64,000 nt of DNA from Yersinia canariae (GTDB taxonomy: Bacteria; Pseudomonadota; Gammaproteobacteria; Enterobacterales; Enterobacteriaceae), in the NCBI RefSeq assembly GCF_009831415.1, contig NZ_CP043727.1, forward strand, positions 558,001 through 622,000. The letters are read 5' to 3'. Below, in pieces: positions 9,565 to 19,626 of this stretch. Positions within the stretch are counted from its first letter, which is position 1. Each line of letters begins with the position of its first letter. Position numbers and translations under genes: made by a program. The notes beneath the pieces were generated by a model. That model searched no databases. It had not been told where the DNA came from and saw only the letters and a program-made list of their open reading frames with translations.

Positions 9565-10017
9565 TTGTCCACATTAGAACAAAAGTTAACAGAGATAATT
9601 TCAGCACCGGTTGAGGCCTTAGGCTATGAATTAGTCGGCATCGAGTTCATCCGGGGGCGCCAATCGACGCTACGAATCTATATTGATAGTGACGACGGAA
9701 TCACTGTTGATGCTTGTGCTGATGTCAGCCACCAGGTCAGCGCTGTATTGGACGTAGAAGATCCAATTACGGTCGCTTACAACTTAGAAGTTTCCTCTCC
9801 GGGCCTTGAACGCCCAATGTTCACTGCTGAGCACTATACTCGTTACCTTGGTGAAGAAGTCACTCTGGTTTTGCGTATGGCAATGCAGAACCGCCGTAAA
9901 TGGCAGGGCATTATTAAAGCCGTTGATGGCGAAATGATCACGGTTACTGTGGATGGAAAAGATGAAGTGTTCGCGCTGAGCAACATCCAGAAAGCGAACC
10001 TGGTACCCCACTTTTAA
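9565..10017 (+). CDS. rimP: ribosome maturation factor RimP
   Basis: RimP (150 residues from this start) binds the 30S subunit and assists its maturation. The conserved sections are [38 protein letters not shown] and VSSPGLERP, with an SH3-like C-terminal domain ending in NLVPHF. The start is the TTG at 9565 (MSTLEQKL), matching the E. coli N-terminus and preceded by the purine run GGGGGTGGG. An upstream in-frame TTG at 9553 would add four residues made from that same ribosome-binding sequence. It precedes nusA by 21 bp. Confidence 0.95.
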   Translation: MSTLEQKLTEIISAPVEALGYELVGIEFIRGRQSTLRIYIDSDDGITVDACADVSHQVSAVLDVEDPITVAYNLEVSSPGLERPMFTAEHYTRYLGEEVTLVLRMAMQNRRKWQGIIKAVDGEMITVTVDGKDEVFALSNIQKANLVPHF

Positions 10018-10038
10018 AGTTTGGATGAGGCAACTAGG

Positions 10039-11526
10039 ATGAACAAAGAGATTCTGGCTGTTGTAGAAGCAGTTTCCAATGAGAAATCCCTTCCGCGCGA
10101 GAAGATTTTTGAGGCGTTGGAAACCGCTCTAGCGACAGCGACCAAGAAAAAATACGAACAAGAAATTGAAGTTCGCGTCAGCATCGACCGTAAAACCGGT
10201 GATTTCGACACCTTCCGTCGTTGGGTTGCTGTTGACGAAGTCACGATGCCAACACGTGAAATCACATTAGATGCAGCTCAGTTTGAAGATCCTTCGCTCC
10301 AGTTGGGCGATTACGTTGAAGATCAGATTGAATCTGTCACTTTTGACCGCATTACCACCCAAACTGCCAAGCAAGTTATCGTACAAAAAGTGCGTGAAGC
10401 TGAACGCGCTATGGTAGTTGAACAGTTCCGCCAATACTTGGGCGAGATTGTTACCGGTACAGTGAAAAAAGTTAACCGCGACAGTATTGCCCTGGATTTG
10501 GGTAATAATGCTGAAGCGGTTATTGGCCGTGAAGACATGCTACCGCGTGAAAACTTCCGTCCAGGCGACCGTATCCGCGGCGTGCTATATGATGTGCGCC
10601 CAGAAGCTCGCGGCGCTCAGCTGTTTGTTAGCCGTTCACGCCCTGAAATGCTGGTTGAACTGTTCCGCATTGAAGTGCCAGAGATTGGCGAAGAATTGAT
10701 CGAAATTAAAGCAGCTGCTCGTGATCCGGGCTCGCGTGCTAAAATTGCGGTTAAAACCAACGACAAACGTATCGATCCAGTCGGTGCTTGTGTTGGTATG
10801 CGTGGTGCCCGTGTTCAAGCTGTTTCCAGCGAACTTGGCGGCGAGCGCATTGATATTGTATTGTGGGATGATAATCCAGCCCAGTTTGTTATTAATGCCA
10901 TGGCGCCAGCTGATGTTGCGTCAATTGTGGTTGATGAAGACAAACACACGATGGATGTTGCCGTTGAAGCCAGTAACCTGGCACAGGCAATTGGCCGTAA
11001 TGGCCAGAACGTGCGTTTAGCGGCACAGCTGAGTGGCTGGGAACTGAACGTAATGACGGCGGACGATCTTCAGGCGAAGCATCAGGCCGAGGCTCATGCC
11101 GCTATTGATACCTTCACCAAATATCTTGATATCGATGAGGACTTTGCCACCGTATTGGTAGAGGAAGGTTTCTCTTCTCTGGAAGAATTGGCTTATGTGC
11201 CAATGAAAGAACTTCTGGAAATCGATGGTCTTGACGAAGATACGGTTGAAGCGCTGCGTGACCGCGCCAAAGCTGCATTGACCACGCTGGCCCTGGCACA
11301 AGAAGAAAGTCTTGGCGACCAAAAACCCGCTGATGACCTGCTGAATCTGGCCGGTCTGGAACGTAGCATGGCATTTAAATTGGCTGCGCGCGGTGTGTGT
11401 ACGCTGGAAGATCTTGCCGAGCAGGGTATCGACGATCTGGCAGATATTGAAGGGCTTAGTGATGAACAAGCCGGCGAGCTGATTATGGCCGCACGTAATA
11501 TCTGTTGGTTTGGCGATAACGCGTAA
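10039..11526 (+). CDS. nusA: transcription termination/antitermination factor NusA
   Basis: NusA (495 residues) binds RNA polymerase and modulates pausing, intrinsic termination and antitermination. It has the N-terminal polymerase-binding domain starting [16 protein letters not shown], an S1 domain ([21 protein letters not shown]), two KH domains ([14 protein letters not shown] and [12 protein letters not shown]), and two C-terminal acidic repeats. The ATG at 10039 follows GAGG at 10027-10030 with 8-nt spacing and gives the E. coli length; an upstream TTG at 10021 would add six unsupported residues. Confidence 0.97.
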   Translation: MNKEILAVVEAVSNEKSLPREKIFEALETALATATKKKYEQEIEVRVSIDRKTGDFDTFRRWVAVDEVTMPTREITLDAAQFEDPSLQLGDYVEDQIESVTFDRITTQTAKQVIVQKVREAERAMVVEQFRQYLGEIVTGTVKKVNRDSIALDLGNNAEAVIGREDMLPRENFRPGDRIRGVLYDVRPEARGAQLFVSRSRPEMLVELFRIEVPEIGEELIEIKAAARDPGSRAKIAVKTNDKRIDPVGACVGMRGARVQAVSSELGGERIDIVLWDDNPAQFVINAMAPADVASIVVDEDKHTMDVAVEASNLAQAIGRNGQNVRLAAQLSGWELNVMTADDLQAKHQAEAHAAIDTFTKYLDIDEDFATVLVEEGFSSLEELAYVPMKELLEIDGLDEDTVEALRDRAKAALTTLALAQEESLGDQKPADDLLNLAGLERSMAFKLAARGVCTLEDLAEQGIDDLADIEGLSDEQAGELIMAARNICWFGDNA

Positions 11527-11550
11527 TAAACTGTAGCAGGAAGGAACAGC

Positions 11551-14229
11551 ATGACAGATGTAACCGTAAAATCGCTGGCAGCTGAGATTCAGACTCCAGT
11601 TGATCGCCTGGTACAGCAATTTGCTGATGCAGGGATCAAGAAGTCTGAAGTAGACTCAGTTACCCAGCAAGAAAAAGAAACATTGCTGGCGCACTTAAAC
11701 CGTGAACACGGTAGTGCGCCTAATAAACTCACGCTGCAACGCAAAACGCGTAGCACCTTGAATATTCCGAGCACCGGCGGAAAAAGTAAATCGGTGCAAA
11801 TCGAGGTCCGCAAGAAACGCACTTATGTAAATACGCCGGAAGCTGAACAAGCGAAAGCGGAAGAGCAGGCACAGCGTGAAGCGGAAGAGCAGGCACAACG
11901 TGAAGCGGAAGCAGCAGCGCAGAAAATCGCTGAAGAAAAAGCTAAACGTGCGGCCGAAGAACAAGCCAAACGTGAGGCCGCTGAAAAAGCTAAGCGCCAA
12001 GCAGCGGAAAAAGAAAAAGTGACGAATCAACAAACCGACGAAAAAACCAAGCCAGCTCAGACCGATAAAGCACGTCGTGAAGCTGAAGCTGCCGAGCTGA
12101 AACGCTCAGTAGAAGAAGAAACACGCCGTAAGGTCGAGGAAGACGCTAAACGCGTTGCTGAGGAAGCCCGTAAAATGGCAGCCGAAAATGAAGGTAAATG
12201 GCCAGAGCCAGTGACTGAACAAACTGAATCTGCCGATTACCATGTAACCACTTCACAACATGCGCGCGCCGCGGAAGATGAAAACGACGCCAAAGTTGAA
12301 GGTGATCGCCGTAGCCGCACTCGTGGTGGTAAAGCAACTAAACAGAAGAAAGGCAATAAACTCTCTGAGTCTAAAGCTGATCGTGAAGAAGCACGTGCTG
12401 TTGGCCGTAAAGGCAAACGTAAACCAAGCACATTGCAGCAGAGCTTCAACAAGCCTGTTGTAGCCGTTAACCGCGATGTGGTTATCGGTGAGACAGTAAC
12501 TGTTGCTGAATTGGCAAACAAAATGGCTGTGAAAGGCTCTCAGGTCATCAAAGCGATGATGAAACTGGGCGCAATGGCAACCATTAACCAGGTTATCGAT
12601 CAGGAAACAGCACAGCTGGTTGCTGAAGAGATGGGCCACAAAGTTATCCTGCGTCGTGAAAACGAGCTGGAAGAAGCACTGATGAGCGACCGTGATACTG
12701 GCGCTGAAGCTGCAGCCGAGCACCGCGCTCCGGTTGTGACCATCATGGGCCACGTTGACCACGGTAAAACTTCTCTGCTGGATTACATCCGCTCCACGAA
12801 AGTGGCGTCGGGTGAAGCCGGTGGTATTACTCAGCACATCGGTGCTTATCACGTTGAAACTGAAAACGGCATGATCACCTTCCTGGATACTCCAGGACAC
12901 GCCGCGTTTACTTCAATGCGTGCCCGTGGTGCTCAGGCGACTGATATCGTGGTGCTGGTTGTTGCAGCCGACGATGGCGTGATGCCACAGACTATCGAAG
13001 CTATTCAGCATGCCAAAGCGGCGAATGTGCCGGTTGTGGTTGCAGTGAACAAAATCGATAAGCCAGCTGCTGATGCAAATCGTGTTAAAACTGAATTGAT
13101 TCAACACGGTATCATATCTGAAGATTTTGGCGGCGATGTTCCATTCATCGAAGTATCTGCGAAAGTCGGTACTGGTATTGATAATTTGCTACAAGCAATT
13201 CTGCTGCAAGCAGAAGTCATGGAACTGAAAGCCGTTCGTACTGGCATGGCTAGTGGTGTTGTTATCGAATCCTTCTTGGATAAAGGCCGTGGCCCAGTTG
13301 CTACCGTGCTGGTTCAACAAGGTACGCTGAACAAAGGCGATATCGTGCTGTGTGGCTTTGAGTATGGCCGTGTGCGTGCGATGCGTGACGAGTTGGGCCG
13401 TGATATCACGTCAGCGGGCCCGTCTATCCCAGTAGAAATCCTGGGTCTGTCCAGTGTTCCTGCTGCTGGTGACGAAGTGACAGTTGTTCGTGACGAGAAA
13501 AAAGCACGTGAAGTTGCACTGTATCGTCAGGGTAAATTCCGTGAAGTTAAGCTGGCTCGTCAGCAGAAATCTAAACTGGAAAACATGTTTGCGAACATGA
13601 CCGAAGGTGAAGTTTCTGAACTGAACATCGTCATCAAGTCTGACGTACAGGGTTCTTGTGAAGCTATCTGTGATTCGCTGGAAAAACTGTCGACCGACGA
13701 AGTGAAAGTCCGCATTGTGGGCTCAGGCGTGGGTGGTATCACCGAAACTGATGCAACACTGGCGGCCGCTTCTGGCGCAATCATCCTTGGCTTCAACGTC
13801 CGTGCTGATGCTTCAGCGCGTCGTGTTGTTGAAACCGAAGGTTTAGATCTGCGTTACTACTCAGTCATTTATAGCTTGATCGACGAAGTTAAGCAGGCGA
13901 TGAGTGGTATGCTGGCACCTGAGTACAAACAGCAGATTATCGGCTTGGCTGAAGTTCGTGACGTATTCAAATCACCGAAATTTGGCGCGATTGCTGGTTG
14001 TATGGTCACTGAAGGTGTGATTAAGCGTAATAATCCAATCCGTGTTCTGCGCGACAACGTGGTTATCTATGAAGGCGAGCTGGAATCCCTGCGCCGCTTC
14101 AAAGATGACGTCAACGAAGTTCGTAATGGTATGGAATGTGGTATCGGCGTTAAGAACTATAATGACGTCCGTACTGGCGATGTGATCGAAGTCTTCGAAA
14201 TTATCGAAATTAAACGTACTATCGCTTAA
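11551..14229 (+). CDS. infB: translation initiation factor IF-2
   Basis: IF-2 (892 residues) is the GTPase that places fMet-tRNA on the 30S subunit and promotes subunit joining. A winged N-terminal domain is followed by a long charged, Ala/Glu/Lys/Arg-rich coiled segment (residues about 90-290) and then the GTPase domain. There the G1 motif is GHVDHGKT, G3 is DTPGH and G4 is NKID, and the beta-barrel and fMet-binding domains end at KRTIA. A 24-bp tandem duplication at 11857 lies in the charged region. As in E. coli, internal starts producing shorter isoforms are possible, but I cannot place them from sequence. Confidence 0.97.
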   Translation: MTDVTVKSLAAEIQTPVDRLVQQFADAGIKKSEVDSVTQQEKETLLAHLNREHGSAPNKLTLQRKTRSTLNIPSTGGKSKSVQIEVRKKRTYVNTPEAEQAKAEEQAQREAEEQAQREAEAAAQKIAEEKAKRAAEEQAKREAAEKAKRQAAEKEKVTNQQTDEKTKPAQTDKARREAEAAELKRSVEEETRRKVEEDAKRVAEEARKMAAENEGKWPEPVTEQTESADYHVTTSQHARAAEDENDAKVEGDRRSRTRGGKATKQKKGNKLSESKADREEARAVGRKGKRKPSTLQQSFNKPVVAVNRDVVIGETVTVAELANKMAVKGSQVIKAMMKLGAMATINQVIDQETAQLVAEEMGHKVILRRENELEEALMSDRDTGAEAAAEHRAPVVTIMGHVDHGKTSLLDYIRSTKVASGEAGGITQHIGAYHVETENGMITFLDTPGHAAFTSMRARGAQATDIVVLVVAADDGVMPQTIEAIQHAKAANVPVVVAVNKIDKPAADANRVKTELIQHGIISEDFGGDVPFIEVSAKVGTGIDNLLQAILLQAEVMELKAVRTGMASGVVIESFLDKGRGPVATVLVQQGTLNKGDIVLCGFEYGRVRAMRDELGRDITSAGPSIPVEILGLSSVPAAGDEVTVVRDEKKAREVALYRQGKFREVKLARQQKSKLENMFANMTEGEVSELNIVIKSDVQGSCEAICDSLEKLSTDEVKVRIVGSGVGGITETDATLAAASGAIILGFNVRADASARRVVETEGLDLRYYSVIYSLIDEVKQAMSGMLAPEYKQQIIGLAEVRDVFKSPKFGAIAGCMVTEGVIKRNNPIRVLRDNVVIYEGELESLRRFKDDVNEVRNGMECGIGVKNYNDVRTGDVIEVFEIIEIKRTIA
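11857..11904 (+). repeat. 24-bp tandem repeat inside infB
   Basis: Two adjacent 24-bp units starting gcggaagagcaggcaca differ at one base and encode AEEQAQRE twice. They fall in the charged linker of IF-2, where in-frame copy-number changes would be tolerated. Confidence 0.85.
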
Positions 14230-14294
14230 CCACCTCTGATTTGCTTATATCCATTTGGGGGGCCTTGGCCCCCCAAATTGTCTGGAGAATCCCA

Positions 14295-14705
14295 ATGGCA
14301 AAAGAATTCAGCCGTTCTCAGCGTGTTTCACAAGAAATGCAAAAAGAGATCGCACTCATCTTACAGCGCGAAATCAAAGACCCTCGTGTTGGCATGGCTA
14401 CTGTGTCAGGTATCGAACTGTCTCGTGATTTGGCTTACGCTAAAGTCTTTGTGACCTTCCTGAACGTGTTAACTGATAATGCTGACCCGGATACAGTTAA
14501 AAATGGCATCAAAGCACTGCAAGATGCTTCCGGTTATATCAGGACCCTGCTGGGGAAAGCGATGCGTTTACGTATCGTGCCAGAACTGACCTTCGCTTAC
14601 GATAACTCTCTAATTGAAGGGATGCGGATGTCTAACCTGGTAACTAACGTCATCAAAAATGATGTAGAGCGTCAGGTTAATCCAGGAAACGACGAGGAGA
14701 AGTAA
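14295..14705 (+). CDS. rbfA: ribosome-binding factor A
   Basis: RbfA (136 residues) is a cold-shock 30S maturation factor with a KH-like fold that contacts 16S rRNA helix 1. The N-terminus [19 protein letters not shown] and the segments [27 protein letters not shown] and [14 protein letters not shown] are family signatures. The ATG at 14295 follows the GGAG at 14284-14287 with good spacing. Its stop codon overlaps the truB start by one base (TAATG), indicating coupling. Confidence 0.96.
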   Translation: MAKEFSRSQRVSQEMQKEIALILQREIKDPRVGMATVSGIELSRDLAYAKVFVTFLNVLTDNADPDTVKNGIKALQDASGYIRTLLGKAMRLRIVPELTFAYDNSLIEGMRMSNLVTNVIKNDVERQVNPGNDEEK

Positions 14706-15649
14706 TGGGTCGTCCACGTCGTCGCGGCCGTGACATTAACGGCATTCTGTTATTGGATAAGCCGCTGGGCCTCTCCTCTAATGATGTTTTACAGAAGGTA
14801 AAACGTCTCTTTAGTGCTAACCGCGCAGGTCATACTGGTGCGCTTGATCCCTTGGCGACCGGTATGTTGCCTATCTGCTTAGGGGAAGCGACCAAGTTTT
14901 CCCAATTTCTGCTAGATTCAGATAAACGTTATCGGGTTGTTGCTCGTTTAGGCCAACGCACTGATACTTCAGATGCCGAAGGCGCATTAATCAGCGAGCG
15001 GGAAGTTAATGTCACGCAGGCGCAGATGGATGCCGCGCTGGACCGTTTCCGCGGCGATAGCCAGCAAGTGCCGTCGATGTATTCTGCACTGAAGCACCAA
15101 GGTAAGCCGCTGTACGAATATGCCCGTCAGGGGATTGAAGTAGAACGTGAAGCGCGCAGCATTACTGTCTACGAATTGCTCTTTATTCGTTGGGAAGGTA
15201 ATGACCTTGAGCTGGAAATTCATTGTTCTAAAGGAACTTACATTCGCACCATTATTGATGATTTGGGCGAATTGTTGGGTTGCGGTGCTCATGTCAGTTA
15301 TCTGCGTCGGTTGCAAGTGGCGACTTACCCCAGTGATCGCATGGTGACGTTAGAACAGTTGGCTGCGATGGTCGAAACAGCGCAATCGGAAGAGCGTTCG
15401 CCAAACAGCGAACTGGATTCGCTGCTATTGCCGATGGACAGCGCAGTATTAAACTTCCCTGAAGTCAATCTGTTACCTGCGGTAGCCGCCTATGTAAAAC
15501 AGGGGCAACCGGTACATGTCTCTGGGGCTCCTGATGAAGGAATGGTCCGTATCACTGAAGGTACAGAGCGTAATTTCATTGGTATTGGCACGATTGCAGA
15601 AGATGGCCGTGTAGCTCCGAAGCGTTTGGTTGTGGAATACGCGGAGTAA
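14705..15649 (+). CDS. truB: tRNA pseudouridine-55 synthase TruB
   Basis: TruB (314 residues) makes pseudouridine 55 in the T-loop of tRNAs and acts as a tRNA chaperone. The catalytic Asp lies in [15 protein letters not shown] near residue 48. Other family marks are [29 protein letters not shown] and the C-terminal PUA-like region after residue 250. It begins on the last base of rbfA and ends about 120 bp before rpsO, which has its own promoter. Confidence 0.97.
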   Translation: MGRPRRRGRDINGILLLDKPLGLSSNDVLQKVKRLFSANRAGHTGALDPLATGMLPICLGEATKFSQFLLDSDKRYRVVARLGQRTDTSDAEGALISEREVNVTQAQMDAALDRFRGDSQQVPSMYSALKHQGKPLYEYARQGIEVEREARSITVYELLFIRWEGNDLELEIHCSKGTYIRTIIDDLGELLGCGAHVSYLRRLQVATYPSDRMVTLEQLAAMVETAQSEERSPNSELDSLLLPMDSAVLNFPEVNLLPAVAAYVKQGQPVHVSGAPDEGMVRITEGTERNFIGIGTIAEDGRVAPKRLVVEYAE

Positions 15650-15665
15650 GCCTAAGCGGCCTTTC

Positions 15666-15694
15666 TTGCGATCCCGCATTCCAAAGAGTAGAAT
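15666..15694 (+). promoter_or_regulatory. sigma-70 promoter of rpsO
   Basis: TTGCGA at 15666-15671 and TAGAAT at 15689-15694 are spaced by 17 bp. Their position just after truB matches the rpsO P1 promoter of E. coli. Confidence 0.7.
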
Positions 15695-15771
15695 AGTGCG
15701 GCTTACATATTGGGTTGCTGAATTAGAGATCGGCGCCTGTCTTAATTTATCTATATATTTGGAGTTGTATC

Positions 15772-16041
15772 ATGTCTCTAAGTGTTGAAGCGAAAGCTAA
15801 AATCGTTGCTGACTTCGGTCGCGGTGCCAATGACACCGGTTCAAGCGAAGTTCAGGTTGCTCTGTTGACTGCTCAAATTAACCATTTGCAAAGTCACTTC
15901 TCTGAGCACAAAAAAGATCACCACAGTCGTCGTGGTCTGCTGCGTATGGTATCCACGCGTCGTAAGCTGCTGGACTACCTGAAGCGTGAAGATGTAGCGC
16001 GTTATGCTTCCCTGATCGAGCGTCTGGGTCTGCGTCGCTAA
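15772..16041 (+). CDS. rpsO: 30S ribosomal protein S15
   Basis: S15 (89 residues) binds the central domain of 16S rRNA. The sequence contains [13 protein letters not shown], the [11 protein letters not shown] rRNA-binding segment and a terminal RLGLRR. The 5' leader from the promoter to the start is about 75 nt; in E. coli this leader folds as a pseudoknot for S15 autocontrol, and the same arrangement is probable here. A strong terminator follows before pnp. Confidence 0.97.
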   Translation: MSLSVEAKAKIVADFGRGANDTGSSEVQVALLTAQINHLQSHFSEHKKDHHSRRGLLRMVSTRRKLLDYLKREDVARYASLIERLGLRR

Positions 16042-16060
16042 GTCTGCGAGTTTCGGGAGA

Positions 16061-16086
16061 AAGGGGCCAAATTGGCCCCTTTTTTC
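16061..16086 (+). terminator. rpsO terminator
   Basis: The stem ggggccaa/ttggcccc is followed by TTTTTTC. It corresponds to the partial terminator between rpsO and pnp. Confidence 0.92.
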
Positions 16087-16165
16087 TAAGAAGCAATGAT
16101 AAAATACGCTAGTATATTGCTGTTCTTTATTTTTTGAACATAGGATCTTCCGGTGCAGAGGTTCG

Positions 16166-16220
16166 CGCGGCTAATGAGAGACTTTAACTCAATGGGAGTT
16201 AAGGATTGTCATTAGTCGCG
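16166..16220 (+). promoter_or_regulatory. RNase III hairpin in the pnp leader
   Basis: A 12-bp outer stem (cgcggctaatga at 16166-16177 with tcattagtcgcg at 16209-16220, one G-U) encloses a second stem formed by ctttaactc and gagttaagg. This long double-stranded leader structure is the position where RNase III cuts pnp mRNA in E. coli, after which PNPase represses its own expression. Confidence 0.85.
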
Positions 16221-16301
16221 AGGATGCAGTGTGAAGGTATTAGTAACAGGTGGATGAGATCGTCAATACGATCCGGCACCGCATAGTATAAGGATACTAT
16301 T

Positions 16302-18422
16302 TTGCTGACTCCGATTATTCGTAAATTCCAGTACGGCCAACATACCGTGACAATTGAAACAGGCATGATGGCGCGCCAGGCAACTGCTGCTGTTATGGTA
16401 AGCATGGATGACACCGCAGTATTCGTTACTGTTGTTGGCCAAAAGAAAGCAAAACCAGGCCAGAGTTTCTTCCCTCTGACTGTTAACTATCAGGAGCGTA
16501 CTTACGCTGCTGGCCGTATCCCAGGTAGCTTCTTCCGTCGTGAAGGCCGCCCAAGTGAAGGCGAAACACTGACTTCACGTCTGATTGACCGCCCGATTCG
16601 TCCACTGTTCCCAGACAGTTTCCTGAATGAAGTTCAGGTGATTGCAACTGTGGTTTCTGTTAATCCACAAGTTAACCCAGACATCGTGGCACTGATTGGT
16701 GCATCAGCTGCGCTGAGCCTGTCAGGTATTCCATTCAACGGCCCAATCGGTGCTGCTCGCGTTGGTTTCATCAACGACCAGTACGTACTGAACCCAACCA
16801 CCGACGAGTTGAAAGAGAGCCGTCTGGACTTGGTTGTTGCCGGTACTGCTGCTGCGGTATTAATGGTTGAGTCAGAAGCAGACATTTTGTCTGAAGATCA
16901 AATGTTGGGCGCGGTCGTCTTCGGCCACGAACAACAGCAAGTTGTGATTGAAAATATCAATGCCTTGGTTGCTGAAGCTGGCAAACCTAAGTGGGATTGG
17001 CAGCCAGAAGCTGTTAACGAAGCGCTGCGTGCGCGCGTTGCTGAGCTGGCCGAAGCTCGTCTGGGTGACGCATATCGCATCACCGAGAAACAAGAGCGTT
17101 ATACCCAAGTTGATGCAATTAAAGCTGACGTGACTGAAGCGCTGTTAGCGCAAGACGATACTTTAGATGCTGCGGAAATTCAGGATATCCTGGGCAGCGT
17201 TGAAAAAGACGTTGTTCGTAGCCGCGTATTGCGTGGTGAGCCGCGTATCGATGGTCGTGAAAAAGACATGATCCGTGGTCTGGATGTGCGTACTGGCGTC
17301 TTGCCGCGTACCCATGGTTCTGCGTTGTTCACCCGTGGTGAAACTCAGGCGCTGGTTACCGCAACGCTGGGTACCGCACGTGATGCACAAAATATTGATG
17401 AGCTGATGGGTGAGCGTACTGACTCATTCCTGCTACACTATAATTTCCCTCCATATTCTGTTGGTGAGACAGGTATGGTGGGTTCACCGAAACGTCGTGA
17501 GATTGGCCATGGCCGTCTGGCGAAACGTGGTGTGTTGGCAGTAATGCCAAGCCCGAGCGAGTTCCCTTACACTATACGTGTGGTTTCTGAAATCACTGAG
17601 TCTAATGGTTCTTCCTCAATGGCTTCTGTTTGTGGTGCTTCTCTGGCCCTGATGGATGCAGGTGTGCCGATTAAAGCCGCTGTTGCCGGTATCGCAATGG
17701 GTCTGGTTAAAGAAGATGAAAACTTTGTTGTTCTGTCTGACATCTTGGGTGACGAAGATCACTTGGGCGACATGGACTTTAAAGTAGCTGGTAGCCGTGA
17801 CGGTATCACCGCACTGCAAATGGACATTAAAATTGAAGGTATCACCCGCGAAATCATGCAGGTGGCTCTGAACCAGGCTAAGGGTGCGCGTTTGCACATT
17901 CTGGGTGTTATGGAACAGGCTATCAGCACACCGCGTGGCGATATCTCTGAGTTTGCTCCACGTATCTACACCATGAAAATCAATCCTGAGAAAATCAAGG
18001 ATGTGATCGGTAAAGGTGGTTCTGTTATCCGTGCGCTGACTGACGAAACTGGCACCACCATTGAAATCGAAGATGATGGTACCATTAAGATTGCAGCAAC
18101 TGACGGCGATAAAGCAAAACATGCTATCCGTCGTATTGAAGAAATTACTGCTGAAATCGAAGTGGGCCGTATCTATGCGGGTAAAGTCACTCGTATCGTT
18201 GATTTCGGTGCATTTGTAGCAATCGGCGGCGGTAAAGAAGGTCTGGTGCATATTTCTCAAATCGCTGACAAGCGTGTAGAGAAAGTGACAGATTACCTGC
18301 AAATGGGCCAAGAAGTGCCAGTGAAAGTAATGGAAGTTGATCGCCAGGGCCGTATTCGCCTGAGCATCAAAGAAGCTACGACTCCTGACGCAGAAGCACC
18401 GGCACCAGAAGCAGCAGAGTAA
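16302..18422 (+). CDS. pnp: polynucleotide phosphorylase
   Basis: PNPase (706 residues) degrades RNA 3' to 5' by phosphorolysis and is part of the RNA degradosome. It has two RNase PH domains ([20 protein letters not shown] in the first; [14 protein letters not shown] and [20 protein letters not shown] in the second), a KH domain with [12 protein letters not shown], and an S1 domain ([24 protein letters not shown]). The start is TTG at 16302, preceded by AAGGA with 7-nt spacing, the same unusual initiator as in E. coli. Its leader carries the RNase III hairpin used for autocontrol. Confidence 0.97.
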   Translation: MLTPIIRKFQYGQHTVTIETGMMARQATAAVMVSMDDTAVFVTVVGQKKAKPGQSFFPLTVNYQERTYAAGRIPGSFFRREGRPSEGETLTSRLIDRPIRPLFPDSFLNEVQVIATVVSVNPQVNPDIVALIGASAALSLSGIPFNGPIGAARVGFINDQYVLNPTTDELKESRLDLVVAGTAAAVLMVESEADILSEDQMLGAVVFGHEQQQVVIENINALVAEAGKPKWDWQPEAVNEALRARVAELAEARLGDAYRITEKQERYTQVDAIKADVTEALLAQDDTLDAAEIQDILGSVEKDVVRSRVLRGEPRIDGREKDMIRGLDVRTGVLPRTHGSALFTRGETQALVTATLGTARDAQNIDELMGERTDSFLLHYNFPPYSVGETGMVGSPKRREIGHGRLAKRGVLAVMPSPSEFPYTIRVVSEITESNGSSSMASVCGASLALMDAGVPIKAAVAGIAMGLVKEDENFVVLSDILGDEDHLGDMDFKVAGSRDGITALQMDIKIEGITREIMQVALNQAKGARLHILGVMEQAISTPRGDISEFAPRIYTMKINPEKIKDVIGKGGSVIRALTDETGTTIEIEDDGTIKIAATDGDKAKHAIRRIEEITAEIEVGRIYAGKVTRIVDFGAFVAIGGGKEGLVHISQIADKRVEKVTDYLQMGQEVPVKVMEVDRQGRIRLSIKEATTPDAEAPAPEAAE

Positions 18423-18431
18423 TTAGTATTC

Positions 18432-18463
18432 CACAGCTCCTTACTTATGAGTGAGGGGCTGTG
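18432..18463 (+). terminator. stem-loop after pnp
   Basis: A long imperfect stem (cacagctccttact paired with agtgaggggctgtg through G-U pairs) with a 4-nt loop lies 10 nt after the pnp stop. Only a weak T run follows, so partial termination before nlpI is likely. Confidence 0.5.
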
Positions 18464-18544
18464 TTATCTCGAGGGCAGGATGCTCTTGTGTTAAACAAAT
18501 GGATGAAAGGATATTTATCCAATGTTTGTCTTCGGGAGTAGGAA

Positions 18545-19429
18545 ATGAAGCCTTTCTTGCGCTGGTGTTACGTTGTGACAGCACTCATGCTGGCAGGATG
18601 CAGCAACCATGATTGGCGTAAAGACGAGGTATTGGCAATCCCGTTGCAACCTACGTTGCAGCAGGAAGTGATTCTGGCGCGCATGGAACAAATCCTTGCA
18701 AGTCGGGCACTTACGGATGATGAGCGCGCGCAGCTTTTATATGAGCGCGGAGTGCTGTATGATAGCCTCGGGCTACGGGCACTAGCGCGAAATGATTTTT
18801 CGCAAGCGTTAGCTATTCGTCCTGATATGCCAGAAGTTTTTAACTATCTGGGCATTTATTTAACGCAGGCAGGCAATTTTGATGCTGCCTATGAAGCGTT
18901 TGATTCTGTACTAGAGCTTGATCCAACTTACAATTACGCGCGTTTAAACCGGGGTATCGCTCTGTATTATGGCGGTCGACTCCCGTTGGCGCAGGATGAT
19001 CTGCAGGCGTTTTATCAAGACGATCCAAATGATCCCTTCCGTTCGTTATGGCTGTATCTGGTGGAAAGAGAGATCGATCCCAAGGCAGCTACAGTAGCGC
19101 TACAACAGCGCTATGAAAAATCGGACAGAGGGCAATGGGGATGGAATATTGTCGAATTCTACCTGGGCACAATCAGCGAAAAAACGCTGATGGAACGGCT
19201 CAAGGCAGATGCAATGGATAACACTTCGCTCGCTGAGCATCTCAGTGAAACTGACTTCTATTTAGGTAAACATTACCTAAGTCTGGGGGACAAGGACACC
19301 GCTTCGGCGCTGTTCAAACTGACGGTAGCTAACAACGTTCATAACTTTGTTGAGCACCGCTATGCATTGTTGGAATTGGCGCTTTTGGGCCAAGAACAAG
19401 ACGACCTATCGGAATCGGACCAGCAATAG
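18545..19429 (+). CDS. nlpI: outer-membrane lipoprotein NlpI
   Basis: NlpI (294 residues) is a TPR lipoprotein that acts as an adaptor for peptidoglycan endopeptidases and the Prc protease. The lipobox LMLAGC places the lipidated Cys at residue 19. TPR-type helices are visible in [34 protein letters not shown] and the following repeats. It sits between pnp and deaD, the conserved order, and ends before a small hairpin at 19478. Confidence 0.96.
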   Translation: MKPFLRWCYVVTALMLAGCSNHDWRKDEVLAIPLQPTLQQEVILARMEQILASRALTDDERAQLLYERGVLYDSLGLRALARNDFSQALAIRPDMPEVFNYLGIYLTQAGNFDAAYEAFDSVLELDPTYNYARLNRGIALYYGGRLPLAQDDLQAFYQDDPNDPFRSLWLYLVEREIDPKAATVALQQRYEKSDRGQWGWNIVEFYLGTISEKTLMERLKADAMDNTSLAEHLSETDFYLGKHYLSLGDKDTASALFKLTVANNVHNFVEHRYALLELALLGQEQDDLSESDQQ

Positions 19430-19477
19430 CTGACGAACAACTATCAGCCTGATATACCTTGGTTTTTACCAACGTTA

Positions 19478-19505
19478 ATCACCCTAACAGGTGATGGCAT
19501 TTTTG
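19478..19505 (+). terminator. short hairpin after nlpI
   Basis: The 6-bp stem atcacc/ggtgat with a 6-nt loop is followed by a T-rich stretch (ATTTTTG). A TATAAT at 19513-19518 just downstream is a plausible -10 box for yrbN-deaD, although no good -35 is seen. Confidence 0.5.
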
Positions 19506-19545
19506 TTCGTTTTATAATCTAATTTGAGCCGGTTCACACTTTTCA

Positions 19546-19626
19546 ATGAAAATGACTGAAAATTTTCTCGACGAGTTATGTAGACTGGCTGCCATTATTA
19601 ATGAGGCACGTGTACATGACTACTGA
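19546..19626 (+). CDS. yrbN: small protein YrbN
   Basis: A 26-codon frame starting ATG at 19546 and ending TGA at 19624-19626 encodes [20 protein letters not shown] followed by ARVHDY. The core DELCRLAAI and the position immediately upstream of deaD match E. coli YrbN, a small protein confirmed there by tagging. Its last codons overlap the deaD start in another frame, and its coding sequence contains the GAGG ribosome-binding site of deaD at 19603-19606. Translation of yrbN may therefore influence deaD initiation. Conservation of the short frame argues against chance. Confidence 0.85.
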   Translation: MKMTENFLDELCRLAAIINEARVHDY

